Below are positions 34,703 to 43,363 of a DNA stretch of 64,000 bases, piece after piece. Below the pieces are notes generated by a model. The model saw only the letters and a list, made by a program, of their open reading frames with translations, was not told where the DNA came from and made no database searches. The position numbers and the translations under genes were made by a program. Origin of the DNA: Chthoniobacteraceae bacterium. GTDB taxonomy: Bacteria > Verrucomicrobiota > Verrucomicrobiia > Chthoniobacterales > Chthoniobacteraceae. The stretch covers positions 372,001-436,000 of the forward strand of contig JAQGOL010000035.1 of the NCBI GenBank assembly GCA_028293625.1, given 5' to 3'. Numbering within the stretch: position 1 is the first letter of the stretch; each line of letters starts with the position of its first letter.

Positions 34703-34800
34703 TGAGCGAGCGCGCCGCTTCGCAGCCGGATCCCGACACCGGCGTGCGTCACAATCCTATGTCCCCCTACTTTCCCGGTTTTGTGCCGGTCTCTTACTGA
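34702..34800 (+). CDS. 32-residue small protein locked between mlaD and PIN-TRAM gene
   Basis: A 32-codon frame (ATG 34702, TGA 34798-34800). Its ATG overlaps the mlaD stop as TGATG, and its own TGA overlaps the ATG of the next gene at 34800, again as TGATG. Such double stop/start overlap suggests translational reinitiation through a real short gene, not a random frame. The product is hydrophilic then Pro/aromatic-rich (ending FVPVSY), with no signal or membrane helix, and no family is recognised. Alternatively, it may be only a leader that carries ribosomes from mlaD to the downstream gene. Evidence is positional. Confidence 0.5.
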   Translation: MSERAASQPDPDTGVRHNPMSPYFPGFVPVSY

Positions 34801-35795
34801 TGCCTCCCCAATTCACCATCAATTTGCTGCGAGCGCTCTTTGTGACGTTTGCCACCTGTGTCGGATTGATGGTCGGGGAACAGGCATTCGGATCCGCGTT
34901 CAGCGGCGGCGCGCTGGGCGGAATATTCGGCTTGGGGATTGTCCTTGGCGATCGGCTTCTTAAAGGCATTTCACTGCGCCTTTTTTCCTCCGCCACGTTC
35001 GGGCTCTTTATCGGGTTTATTTTTGCCCAGCTCCTGCTGGCTTCTCATTTTCTGCGCGGCTCCTCCGAAGACGCTCAATGGATTGCCGGGCTGATGGTCT
35101 ACGCCACATGCGCTTATGTGGGGATGATGCTGGCGATTCGCAGCAGCCGCGACGAATTTGCCCTCGTTGTCCCTTATATCCGTTTCCGGCGCGCCACCGT
35201 GCAGGATGAACCGGTCCTCATCGATACCAATATCATTATCGACGGCCAAATCGTGGAGCTTTGCGCGACCGGTTTTCTCAGCAGCTCGCTTATCGTCGCC
35301 CGGTGCGTGCTCGATGAACTCCAACGCATGGCCGATTCCGCCGATCCGCTCAAACGGGATCGCGGTCGCGCGGCCCTGCTGCGGCTACAACAGATGCAGA
35401 GCAATCCGGCCCTGAGCATCACCATCCATGAGACCGATTCGGATGGCGATCTCTCGGTCGATACGCGCCTGGCCAATCTCGCCAAACTCCTGGACGTGCG
35501 TCTGCTCACCAACGACGGCAACCTTTGTTCGATCGCACGGTTGCAGGGAGTCACCGCGTTAAATATCAACGAATTGACCCGGGCGCTCCGGCCGACTATT
35601 GCCGCCGGACAGCATCTTGAACTCGCCCTGGTAAAGGAAGGGCGCGAACCGCATCAGGCGGTCGGATACCTCGCGGATGGAACCATGATCATCGTGAATC
35701 ATGCTCGTGCGTTCCTGGGCAAAACCGCATCGATCGTTATCGCCAGCGCGCATCAGACCAGCGCCGGGCGTCTCTTTTTTGCCGAGCTGCGTTAA
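34800..35795 (+). CDS. Membrane-anchored PIN-TRAM domain protein (YacL-like)
   Basis: 331 residues. Residues ~1-115 contain three to four hydrophobic helices (LFVTFATCVGLMVG, GGIFGLGIVLG, FGLFIGFIFAQLLL and IAGLMVYATCAYVGMML). Next is a PIN nuclease domain: VLIDTNIIIDGQIVEL with the first Asp, VLDELQRMADSADPLKRDRGRAAL, and DVRLLTNDGNL with a late acidic residue. The final ~70 residues are a TRAM RNA-binding domain (AAGQHLELALVKEGREPHQAVGYLADGTMIIV). This is the YacL architecture, a conserved membrane-tethered putative ribonuclease of Gram-positive and other bacteria. Its ATG overlaps the stop of the 32-residue frame. Confidence 0.88.
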   Translation: MPPQFTINLLRALFVTFATCVGLMVGEQAFGSAFSGGALGGIFGLGIVLGDRLLKGISLRLFSSATFGLFIGFIFAQLLLASHFLRGSSEDAQWIAGLMVYATCAYVGMMLAIRSSRDEFALVVPYIRFRRATVQDEPVLIDTNIIIDGQIVELCATGFLSSSLIVARCVLDELQRMADSADPLKRDRGRAALLRLQQMQSNPALSITIHETDSDGDLSVDTRLANLAKLLDVRLLTNDGNLCSIARLQGVTALNINELTRALRPTIAAGQHLELALVKEGREPHQAVGYLADGTMIIVNHARAFLGKTASIVIASAHQTSAGRLFFAELR

Positions 35796-35849
35796 GTTCC
35801 CGGGACGGCAACCTTTGCGACGTGTGTTTTAAAGCGTCCGCATGCGGTT

Positions 35850-37607
35850 TTAAAACTCCAGCGGGGAGAGGATCGGTTTGATCCGCAAAATCGGTTTATC
35901 CTCTTTCACCAGGTCGGTTAACTCGTAGGTGCCGTCACGGTTGAGCTGCAGTTTGCGGTCATGAAATTCCGTCAGCGTCGAGCGATGGCCCACGCTCACA
36001 AACGAAATGCCCGAGTCGCGCAACTTGTGATAAAGCGTCCGCTCATTGGACTCATCGAGGGCGCTGGTTGCTTCATCCAAAAATGCAACCTCGGGTTTCT
36101 TGAGAAAGAGCCTCGCGAATGAAACACGCTGTTGTTCACCAAGGGAGAGGATATTGGTCCAATCGACCACTTTACTCAGGTCGCCGTCGACACGGGTCAG
36201 GATTTCCTCAAGGTTGACCTCCTGAAGCACCGTGGCGATCACCTTGTCGTTAGCATCGCTCTCATGGAAAGGATACATGAGCTGCGCGCGCAGGCTTCCC
36301 TGGATCATGTACGGTTTCTGCGGAAGAAACATCATGCGTTTGAGCGTTGGCCGCTGAATGGATCCGCTGCCCGCGTGCCAGAGTCCGGCGATTGTGCGCA
36401 GCAGCGAGCTCTTGCCGCCGCCGCTATCGCCCGTGATGAAGAGACTTTGCCCGGGCTCAAGTTCAAAGGAGAGATTGCGTGCGAGCGTTTTTTCGCCCCC
36501 AGGCGTTTGTACCGTCAACCGTTCGATCGCGAGCCTGGAACCTTCGGCGGTCTCTTCCACCTGATCCTGCGCTGCCTCGCGTTTTTCCTCCACGTCGTAT
36601 TCATCGAGAAAATCCCAAAGCGCGCCGAGCCGCTGGACCCCGGCCGTAAACGCGCTGAGGTTTTCAAACTGTGTAATAATCACCGAAAGGGCGATGAGCA
36701 CCTGCGCAAACGCGCCTTCCGCCTGGGTCACGACCCCGAATTCCACCAACCCGCTCATATAAAGCGGTCCAACCACCATGACCGGCAGCAGCAGCGCGAG
36801 GTAATTGTAGCCATTGATGAAAAACCCAAGGTTCCGGTTCCAATTGATGATCTCCAACGAGTTCTTGAGCACCGCCGCAAACCGCTGGATCTGATCGCGA
36901 TGCTCGTTTTTTTCGCCCCGGAAAAAAGCGATCGATTCCGCATTTTCCCGGACACGAATCAAGCCGTAACGAAAATCGGCCTCCTTTTGGTATTGATGAA
37001 AATGCAAGCCGACCAGGCGCCGTCCGACGAGAATCGAAATGGTGGTTCCCACCAAGGCGTAAACAAGCAGCACCCCGACCAGTTTGCCCGAAATGAGCCA
37101 AAGCACGCCAAGAAACCCAAACAGCGTGACAAACGAGTTGATGAGAATGAGGAAAAAATTGAGGGTGCCCGTCGTAAACAAACGGACATCCTCCGCGATG
37201 CGCTGATCGGGGTTGTCAACGGTTTCCGAGCTGCGCAACCGGTAATAAGCGCGATTAAAAAAGTAGCGTTTGATCAGGTGCTGGGTCATCCATTGGCGCC
37301 ATGCCAGGGAGAGCCGTTCCTGCCAGTAGCGGTAAAAGACACCGATGGGGATGGAGAGCGCAAATGTGCCCAGGTATTTCCAGAAACTGCGGATCCAGCG
37401 GTCGTGATCGCGCTCTGTCAATGCGCTGATAAAATCGCGCGCCGCATAGCTCATGAGCACCTGCACGCCGCCTACGGTGACACAAAGGCCAAGCAAAACC
37501 CCGACCAGCACCCGCCCCTTGGAACGGTTTTCCCCGGTAAAAAACGGTTTGGAGATCGCAAAGAAACGTTGGAGCGAAAGAAGTCGCTGCCTGGGGATGT
37601 CGGGCAT
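35850..37607 (-). CDS. SbmA/BacA-YddA-type ABC transporter (permease + ATPase)
   Basis: 585 residues: a transmembrane SbmA_BacA-like half (about 20-340) with FLGTFALSIP-like helices, WMTQHLIKRYFFNRAYYRL, NPDQRIAEDVRLFT and ENAESIAFFRGEKNE, then an ATPase half with ITGDSGGGKSSLLRTIAGLW (Walker A), LSLGEQQRVSFARLFLKKP (signature) and VAFLDEATSALDE (Walker B). This is the YddA/cobalamin-bleomycin-peptide type. Relatives take up or export peptides, cobalamin or lipids, so the substrate is not clear. It is convergent with the PIN-TRAM gene and divergent from the histidine kinase across a 162-base spacer that holds a long inverted repeat. Confidence 0.9.
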   Translation of the reverse strand: MPDIPRQRLLSLQRFFAISKPFFTGENRSKGRVLVGVLLGLCVTVGGVQVLMSYAARDFISALTERDHDRWIRSFWKYLGTFALSIPIGVFYRYWQERLSLAWRQWMTQHLIKRYFFNRAYYRLRSSETVDNPDQRIAEDVRLFTTGTLNFFLILINSFVTLFGFLGVLWLISGKLVGVLLVYALVGTTISILVGRRLVGLHFHQYQKEADFRYGLIRVRENAESIAFFRGEKNEHRDQIQRFAAVLKNSLEIINWNRNLGFFINGYNYLALLLPVMVVGPLYMSGLVEFGVVTQAEGAFAQVLIALSVIITQFENLSAFTAGVQRLGALWDFLDEYDVEEKREAAQDQVEETAEGSRLAIERLTVQTPGGEKTLARNLSFELEPGQSLFITGDSGGGKSSLLRTIAGLWHAGSGSIQRPTLKRMMFLPQKPYMIQGSLRAQLMYPFHESDANDKVIATVLQEVNLEEILTRVDGDLSKVVDWTNILSLGEQQRVSFARLFLKKPEVAFLDEATSALDESNERTLYHKLRDSGISFVSVGHRSTLTEFHDRKLQLNRDGTYELTDLVKEDKPILRIKPILSPLEF

Positions 37608-37682
37608 GGTCAGGGGTGGAACTGGGAGAATTTGAACGCGATCCTACGCTACAAAGCAATGGCAGCAATAATCAGGCTGAAT

Positions 37683-37767
37683 TTGCAGAACCCGGCCCGC
37701 CAGCGAGCAAGGTCTTAAAAATCCGGCTTTAGGCGATTCATTTGGCTGGCGGGTCCGGTTTCTGCAA
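37683..37767. repeat. Long imperfect inverted repeat upstream of the hybrid kinase
   Basis: Arms 37683-37704 and 37745-37767 (22 and 23 bases) are near-perfect reverse complements, with one mismatch and one extra base, separated by 40 bases. The right arm ends two bases before the GTG start of the kinase gene. It could fold the 5' untranslated region or be an operator or a small repeat element. No terminator U-tract follows it. The rest of the 37608-37769 spacer shows nothing recognisable. Confidence 0.7.
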
Positions 37768-37769
37768 GT

Positions 37770-40646
37770 GTGGGTTTTCCGATGGTCGAGCCTGCCCTTC
37801 CTGTCACCGAGCAAGAGCGCCTTAGGGCGCTTTACGCGTTGCAGCTCCTTAATTCGCCCCGGGAAGAGCGTTTTGATCGAATCACCCGGATCGCGGCAAA
37901 GCTGCTTGATATGCCGATTGCCATCATCACGCTGGTTGATGCCGAGCGGCAGTGGTTTAAATCCACTTATGGCCTCGCGGTTCAGGAAACCCCGCGTTCC
38001 ATTTCTTTTTGCGGGCATACCATTCTGGGCGACTCGACCTTTATTGTTCCAAACGCGCTCCTTGATCAGCGCTTTTTTGACAATCCCCTGGTCGTAGGCG
38101 GGCCTGAGATCCGCTTCTACGCGGGCCGTTCCATTCAGACCGAGGACGGAAACAAAATGGGGACCCTGTGCGTGATTGATCGCAAACCGCGCACCTTGAC
38201 TGAGGCGGAGATCGAATTGCTCACCGATCTGGCCATGCTCGCCCAGAACGAACTGACGGCAATCCGCCTTCAGGAAGCGCTTGATCACATTGCCAAGAGT
38301 GACCTTGCCCTGCGCCAGGAACGCCAGATTCTTGACGCTTTCATGAATCACAGCCCGGCCATTGCTTTCATCAAGGATAGCGAGAGCCGCAGCATTTTCA
38401 TGAACCGCCGCGGAGAGGAGCTTTTCAAGGTGAGCGACGCTGAATTGCGCGGCAAACGCGACGACCAATGGTTGCCCCCGGAGGTAGGCCGGGTAATCAT
38501 GGAAAACGATCGGAAAGTGCTCGCCTCCAACCAGGTCTCCGAATTCATCGAAGCGGTGCCGATGGCCGATGGACGCACTCATCAATGGCTGGTTTTTAAG
38601 TTCCCCATCGAACGGGAATCTGGCGAGAAACTGCTGGGCGGCGTCGGCATTGAGATCACGGCGCGGTTGGCCGCTGAGAACGCGCTGAATGAGCTGAGCA
38701 CTCTTCAACGCGCCATTCTTGACAGCGCGAATTTTGCCATTGTTTCCGCAGATACCGACGGCACCATCCGCACTTTCAATTCAACCGCCCAAAGCTGGCT
38801 TGGATATTCAGAGGAGGAAGTTGTCGGAAAAGCGGCCATTACATTGCTTCACGACCTTGGCGAGATTGAAAAAAGGGCCGCTGCGCAAAGCAAATTGCCC
38901 GGCATTCAAATCGCCCCGGGGGTTGAAGCGCTCGTCTGCGAAGCGCGTGCCGGCGGGGCTCATGAGAGTGAATGGACATATGTCCGTAAAGAGGGAAGCA
39001 CCTTTCCGGTCATGCTCTCGGTGACCGCCATTCGCGACTCTTCCGGAACGATCACCGGCTTCATGGCAGTCGCGCGTGATATCACCGCCCAGAAAAAACA
39101 TGAGGCGGCCATGATCCTGGCCAAGGAAGAAGCCGAGCATGCCAATCGCGCTAAATCCCAATTTCTGGCCAACATGAGCCATGAAGTGCGCACGCCGCTC
39201 AATGGCATTCTTGGCGTCAATGGGATGCTTCTTGAGTCGACGCTTTCATCCGAACAAAAGCATCTGGCCGAGACTGTGCAGTTTAGCGCCGAATCACTCC
39301 TGAGCATCGTCAACGACATCCTGGAGTTTTCAAAAATTGAGGCCGGACACCTCAACCTTGAGCTGGAAGACTTTCCGGTCACTGAACTCATCAGCGGCGT
39401 GGTCGATCTTCACTCGGCGCGCGCGCAAAAAAAAGGAGTGCTGATCGAGTCGTCAATCGATCCGAGGATTCCAAAGCTGGTGCATGGCGATCCAGGCCGG
39501 CTGCGGCAGGTGCTCAACAACCTGGTCGGCAACGCGCTCAAATTTTCCGAACACGGCGCGATCCGCATTGCCGTGGAGCCATTGAATGAAGACTTTTTGC
39601 GATTCTCGATTACCGATGAAGGCATTGGCATCGCTCCGGAGGCGCAGGCGCATATATTTGAAGCGTTCGTCCAGGCCGACGACTCCATCACGAGCCATTA
39701 CGGAGGTACCGGACTCGGGCTTTCCATTTGCCGTCAACTTGCCGGATTGATGGGGGGAGAAATCGGGCTTGAAAGCGTTCCGGGCAACGGAGCGACATTT
39801 TGGTTCACCATCCGGTTCAGGGCCGCCAGCCAGATGCCGTTGCCGCCGGAACCGGTCGAAGAGTTCGACGAAATGAGCATCCGGCTTGCGGGCCGGCCAT
39901 TGCGCATTTTGCTGGCCGAGGACAACCGGGTCAACCGCATGGTCGCCATTCATCAGCTCCAGGCAATTGGTTGCCAGGTCGAATCGGTTGAGAACGGCCG
40001 GGCTGCCCTGGAAATGCTTGAGCGCGAAAGTTTCGACATCATTTTCATGGATTGCCAGATGCCGGTCATGGATGGATACAGCGCGACAATCGAAATCCGT
40101 CGCCGGGAGGAGGCTTCCTCCAATCATACTTGGATTATTGCTGTCACGGCCAACGCCATGGACGGCGAGCGTGAGCGTTGTCTGGAGGTTGGCATGGACG
40201 ACTATTTGAGCAAACCGTTCCGTCGAGTCGAGCTGGTTAATGTAATCCGGCGCATCGTGGCGCAAATTGCGCCGGTCGCAAAAATGAATTCGTCTTCTGT
40301 TGGTTCCGAGGAGATTGCGCAATTCAAAGAGTTCGGCCATGAGATGCTTGTAAGCGTCGCCCAGGCTTATCAGCGCGAGTCTCGCCTGATTCTTCTTCAT
40401 CTTGAAGAAAGCCTGGCCACGGGCAATCTGGGGCAGCTTACCGCTGGCTGCCATAAGCTTAGGGGAAGCAGCGCCTACTTTGGCGCCCACCGATTGGAGG
40501 AACTTTGCTTAAACCTCGAACAATCCTCCGGTACTGCCAACCGCCGAATGGCTGGGAAACTGGTTGCGGCAATCAAGCAGGAAACTGAAGTTGTCATCGC
40601 CGCCCTTGATGCCGAATGCACGGCGTCGCTCGCTGAATTTCTTTGA
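37770..40646 (+). CDS. Cytoplasmic hybrid histidine kinase (GAF-PAS-PAS-HisKA-HATPase-REC-HPt)
   Basis: 958 residues with no membrane helix (ATG at 37782 is an alternative to the GTG). Order: GAF (~27-165, including SFCGHTILGD and RFYAGRSIQTEDG); PAS (~185-300); PAS (~312-440, SEEEVVGKAAITLL); HisKA with ANMSHEVRTPLNGIL and phospho-His471; HATPase with LRQVLNNLVGNALKFSEHG and GTGLGLSICRQL; REC with ILLAEDNRVNR, phospho-Asp761 in FMDCQMPVMDGYS and Lys815; HPt with CHKLRGSSAYFGA and phospho-His895. A multi-step phosphorelay on one chain, sensing a soluble cue such as a small molecule or redox state. No cognate output regulator is adjacent. Upstream lies the inverted repeat at 37683-37767. Confidence 0.92.
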   Translation: MGFPMVEPALPVTEQERLRALYALQLLNSPREERFDRITRIAAKLLDMPIAIITLVDAERQWFKSTYGLAVQETPRSISFCGHTILGDSTFIVPNALLDQRFFDNPLVVGGPEIRFYAGRSIQTEDGNKMGTLCVIDRKPRTLTEAEIELLTDLAMLAQNELTAIRLQEALDHIAKSDLALRQERQILDAFMNHSPAIAFIKDSESRSIFMNRRGEELFKVSDAELRGKRDDQWLPPEVGRVIMENDRKVLASNQVSEFIEAVPMADGRTHQWLVFKFPIERESGEKLLGGVGIEITARLAAENALNELSTLQRAILDSANFAIVSADTDGTIRTFNSTAQSWLGYSEEEVVGKAAITLLHDLGEIEKRAAAQSKLPGIQIAPGVEALVCEARAGGAHESEWTYVRKEGSTFPVMLSVTAIRDSSGTITGFMAVARDITAQKKHEAAMILAKEEAEHANRAKSQFLANMSHEVRTPLNGILGVNGMLLESTLSSEQKHLAETVQFSAESLLSIVNDILEFSKIEAGHLNLELEDFPVTELISGVVDLHSARAQKKGVLIESSIDPRIPKLVHGDPGRLRQVLNNLVGNALKFSEHGAIRIAVEPLNEDFLRFSITDEGIGIAPEAQAHIFEAFVQADDSITSHYGGTGLGLSICRQLAGLMGGEIGLESVPGNGATFWFTIRFRAASQMPLPPEPVEEFDEMSIRLAGRPLRILLAEDNRVNRMVAIHQLQAIGCQVESVENGRAALEMLERESFDIIFMDCQMPVMDGYSATIEIRRREEASSNHTWIIAVTANAMDGERERCLEVGMDDYLSKPFRRVELVNVIRRIVAQIAPVAKMNSSSVGSEEIAQFKEFGHEMLVSVAQAYQRESRLILLHLEESLATGNLGQLTAGCHKLRGSSAYFGAHRLEELCLNLEQSSGTANRRMAGKLVAAIKQETEVVIAALDAECTASLAEFL

Positions 40647-40735
40647 GGCGCGCGGGCGAAAGGTCGGCTCGGATCATTACCCGCTCCTGATTGATTTTGG
40701 AATAGCGCTTCCTCCGCCGCGAGGCGTGAACAAAG

Positions 40736-41863
40736 TCAGCGCGCGCCAAAAAGAAAGGTCAGCGGGGCGCCAAGCCGGGCACGCCAGGCACTAAGGTTAT
40801 GAGCGGTTCCTTCGGCGCGAAGGACTTTGAAGTGCTCGCCTTCCACCCACGTTTTTTTGCTGAGAATCGCGTTAAGCCGCGTTTGGTATTTCTCATTGGC
40901 CGCCTCGCCGCCTGCCGTGCCGTGATCAAAGTAAATTTTGCGGTCGGGAAGAAAATCGGGGTCGGAGCGGATCTGTTCAATGATCCACGATTCATCGGGG
41001 GAATCGGCGCTGAGATCTTCGTAACAGGTCGAGAGGCAGGCGAATTTTCCAAACACATCGGAATGCCTCAGCGCCATAAAAAGGGCGAGCGACGCGCCAA
41101 GCGAGAAACCGAGGACGCCAGTGTGGGCAGGATCGGTGAGCACCCGATCTCGGCAAAAAGTGAAGTCAATGAATGGCTTGAGATCATGCACGAGGAAATC
41201 GGCCAGCTTGGGGCCATCGCATTGCGGCGACATCTCCACATCGCGCTGCCCGAAATCTTCGCGGTGGAAAACGGCAGCAATGATCAACTCAGGAATGAGC
41301 CCATCGGCGGCGAGTTTGCGCACCCACGTGTCGGCACGCAACGTCTCCGCCTCATCGGATTCGAGCGCGTGCAAGGCGTTTTGCCCATCAAGCAGATACA
41401 AAACCGGATGCCGTGAATCGGAGCTTTGGATGTAACCGGGCGGCAGCCAGATGTAAACGCGGCGGCTTTCTCCAAGCTGGGTGGCATCGAGCGCGCATTC
41501 AATCGCCTGGCCTTCGATCAGTTCGCGCGGCCACGGTTCCGCGTCGGCCCAATGTTCGACCGTCAAAGAGAGGCTCAGATCGTGCGCGATCAGGTACTGG
41601 TAATTGAGACCGGTGGAACCGTCTTTGTTTGACTCCTCGGTTTCCCACGAGCCGCGGGTGATTTTAAATTCGAGCAGCCCGTATGGGACATAAACCGAGC
41701 CCGAAAACCGGCCGTTGGTTTGGCGTTGAAGGACGAGTCCTTTTTCAGGCTGCCAATCGCCAAGCACGCGATCGGTGCCGACGATGACGACCCGCTGGCG
41801 TTCAACGTCAGCTGGAATGGAGATGTGGAATGTGAGACGAGGCATCGTTTTAGGAATTTCCAT
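40736..41863 (-). CDS. Esterase D-like hydrolase with N-terminal CBM20-like domain
   Basis: 375 residues. Residues 1-105 match a CBM20/CBM48-type starch-binding fold: VVIVGTDRVLGDWQPEKGLVL, GRFSGSVYVPYGLLEFKITRG, then LNYQYLIAHD. Residues ~118-375 are an alpha/beta hydrolase of the esterase/enterochelin-esterase group: RRVYIWLPPGYIQ, VLYLLDGQNAL, LGFSLGASLALF with nucleophile Ser254, and a late His in GTAHNLSAW. The combination suggests hydrolysis of an ester on a glucan or another carbohydrate-bound compound. No signal peptide, so a cytosolic site. It stands convergent to the kinase gene, and its upstream spacer to the next gene is 130 bases. Confidence 0.82.
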   Translation of the reverse strand: MEIPKTMPRLTFHISIPADVERQRVVIVGTDRVLGDWQPEKGLVLQRQTNGRFSGSVYVPYGLLEFKITRGSWETEESNKDGSTGLNYQYLIAHDLSLSLTVEHWADAEPWPRELIEGQAIECALDATQLGESRRVYIWLPPGYIQSSDSRHPVLYLLDGQNALHALESDEAETLRADTWVRKLAADGLIPELIIAAVFHREDFGQRDVEMSPQCDGPKLADFLVHDLKPFIDFTFCRDRVLTDPAHTGVLGFSLGASLALFMALRHSDVFGKFACLSTCYEDLSADSPDESWIIEQIRSDPDFLPDRKIYFDHGTAGGEAANEKYQTRLNAILSKKTWVEGEHFKVLRAEGTAHNLSAWRARLGAPLTFLFGAR

Positions 41864-41993
41864 GCGAGCTGGGAATGTGCTGCGATGGTAGGTTGGCCAA
41901 TATAAAAGGCAGCGGGCGTTACCGAAACGTTACCGGACTTCCGCCGCGCCTCCATCCACGTTGGTTTTTGTACAACCTTAACTTACACCTCAC

Positions 41994-43220
41994 ATGGCAA
42001 ACGCACTAGTCATCGGCATGGGCGGCGTCGGCTCGGTCATCGGCCAGAAACTGCATCAGTATGACTGTTTTCAGCGCATTGTTCTGGCGGACATCGAGCC
42101 TGCGTTCGCGCGGCATTTGCAGGCTAAAACCTCCAACAGCCGCTTCGTGGTCGCCACCGTCAATGCCATGGACACGGCTCGGCTGAGTGCTTTTATGCGC
42201 GAGCACGAAATCACCGTGACCCTCAATGCCTGCACCTGGCATGCCAACCATTCCGTTCTCGAGGCCTGCGCCCAGGCCGGCTCCCATTACCTCGACATGG
42301 CGGCCGATATTTACTCGCCCCCAGGCGTCAAACGGGCCGCCAAGAACAGCTATGAAGCCGAAATAGAAAAGTTTGACGCCCGCTTTCGCGAACTCAATCT
42401 CGCGGGAATCCTTTGCATGGGATGCGACCCGGGAGCGGTGAACGTCTTTGCACGCTGGGCTATGGACCGGCTCGATACCGCGGAGAGTATCCGTGTGCTT
42501 GATGCCGATAACGCTGAAGTGCGCGGATACCGGTTTGCGGTGCTTTTCAGTCCGGAAACCCTCTTCGAGGAGCTCGGTGCGGTCCCTTATTTTGTGAAGA
42601 ACTCGCGGGTTACTTCCGGCAAGCCGCTTGAAACCGAGGTCGAATGGGTCCGCTTTCCGCCGCCTCTCGGATTGATGAAAACCTACGCCGTCGCCCACGA
42701 GGAAGGTGTCAGCCTCGGCCTTTATCCGCCTTTTGTGAAAAAGGGCGTTCACTACTCGGTCTTCAAATATACGTTAAGCGATAAGGTGGTCGGGATCGCC
42801 AAGTCGCTTGCCCTTCTCGATGTCGATACCTGGAAAAAAGTGAAGGTTGATGGTGCTGAAGTGGCGCCGTTGCGGGTGGTCTGCGCCAATTTACCGAAAC
42901 CGGCGTCCCTTGGAGCCACGGTCGACGGCTACTCCTGCGTCGGGGCTGAAGTGCGTGGGATGAAAGATGGCAAGCGTGTCGAGTATTTCGTCTACACGAT
43001 GGATAACCACCGCGAAACGTTCGATCGCGACGGCTATTCGCTCACTGTCGTTCAGACCGGCGTCCCGCCCGCGCTCGCTGCCCGCCTGTTGGTGACCGGC
43101 GAGATCAAGGAACGCGGCGTCATGATGCCCGAGGCACTCGATCCGGAGGCGCTCATGAACAACTTCTCAAAAGAAGGCCTCCGCATTTTTGTGGAAAAAC
43201 GTGAGGCCTCCGAGATGTAA
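41994..43220 (+). CDS. Carboxynorspermidine dehydrogenase-like (saccharopine dehydrogenase family)
   Basis: 408 residues of usual length. VIGMGGVGSVIGQKLHQYD binds NAD(P); CTWHANHSVLEACAQAGSHYLDMA and GCDPGAVNVFARWAMD are family landmarks. In Vibrio and others this enzyme joins aspartate semialdehyde with diaminopropane/putrescine to make carboxy(nor)spermidine, which a decarboxylase (NspC) then converts to (nor)spermidine. No nspC is adjacent. The closely related lysine-pathway Lys9-type reading is less likely given length and motifs. It has its own upstream spacer and is followed by a perfect 24-bp inverted repeat that may end its transcript. Confidence 0.85.
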   Translation: MANALVIGMGGVGSVIGQKLHQYDCFQRIVLADIEPAFARHLQAKTSNSRFVVATVNAMDTARLSAFMREHEITVTLNACTWHANHSVLEACAQAGSHYLDMAADIYSPPGVKRAAKNSYEAEIEKFDARFRELNLAGILCMGCDPGAVNVFARWAMDRLDTAESIRVLDADNAEVRGYRFAVLFSPETLFEELGAVPYFVKNSRVTSGKPLETEVEWVRFPPPLGLMKTYAVAHEEGVSLGLYPPFVKKGVHYSVFKYTLSDKVVGIAKSLALLDVDTWKKVKVDGAEVAPLRVVCANLPKPASLGATVDGYSCVGAEVRGMKDGKRVEYFVYTMDNHRETFDRDGYSLTVVQTGVPPALAARLLVTGEIKERGVMMPEALDPEALMNNFSKEGLRIFVEKREASEM

Positions 43221-43233
43221 GGGCAGCACTTCT

Positions 43234-43294
43234 TACTCGTAATCTTAATCTTAATCGTCCGTTTACACTTCGATTAAGATTAAGATTACGAGTA
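43234..43294. repeat. Perfect 24-bp inverted repeat (REP-like or terminator)
   Basis: Arms 43234-43257 and 43271-43294 are exact reverse complements with a 13-base loop; pairing continues with one mismatch to 43231-43297. Inside each arm the hexamer ATTAAG/CTTAAT repeats in tandem and the outer end reads GTAATC/GATTAC. It sits 13 bases after the polyamine gene and right before the ribosome-binding site of the exonuclease gene. It may act as a terminator, an mRNA stabiliser or a dispersed palindromic element. Confidence 0.85.
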
Positions 43295-43363
43295 TGATTA
43301 AGAGAGATAAGGAGGAGACGGGGCTTGCCTTCACTTCTCTCTCCGGATGCACTCCGCGGCCGA

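Noticed and set aside
36132-37718. A 528-codon plus-strand open frame antisense to the SbmA/YddA-type transporter
   Set aside because: Translation is His/Arg/Lys/Pro-rich with no domain; it mirrors a clear ABC gene on the other strand and reflects high GC content.
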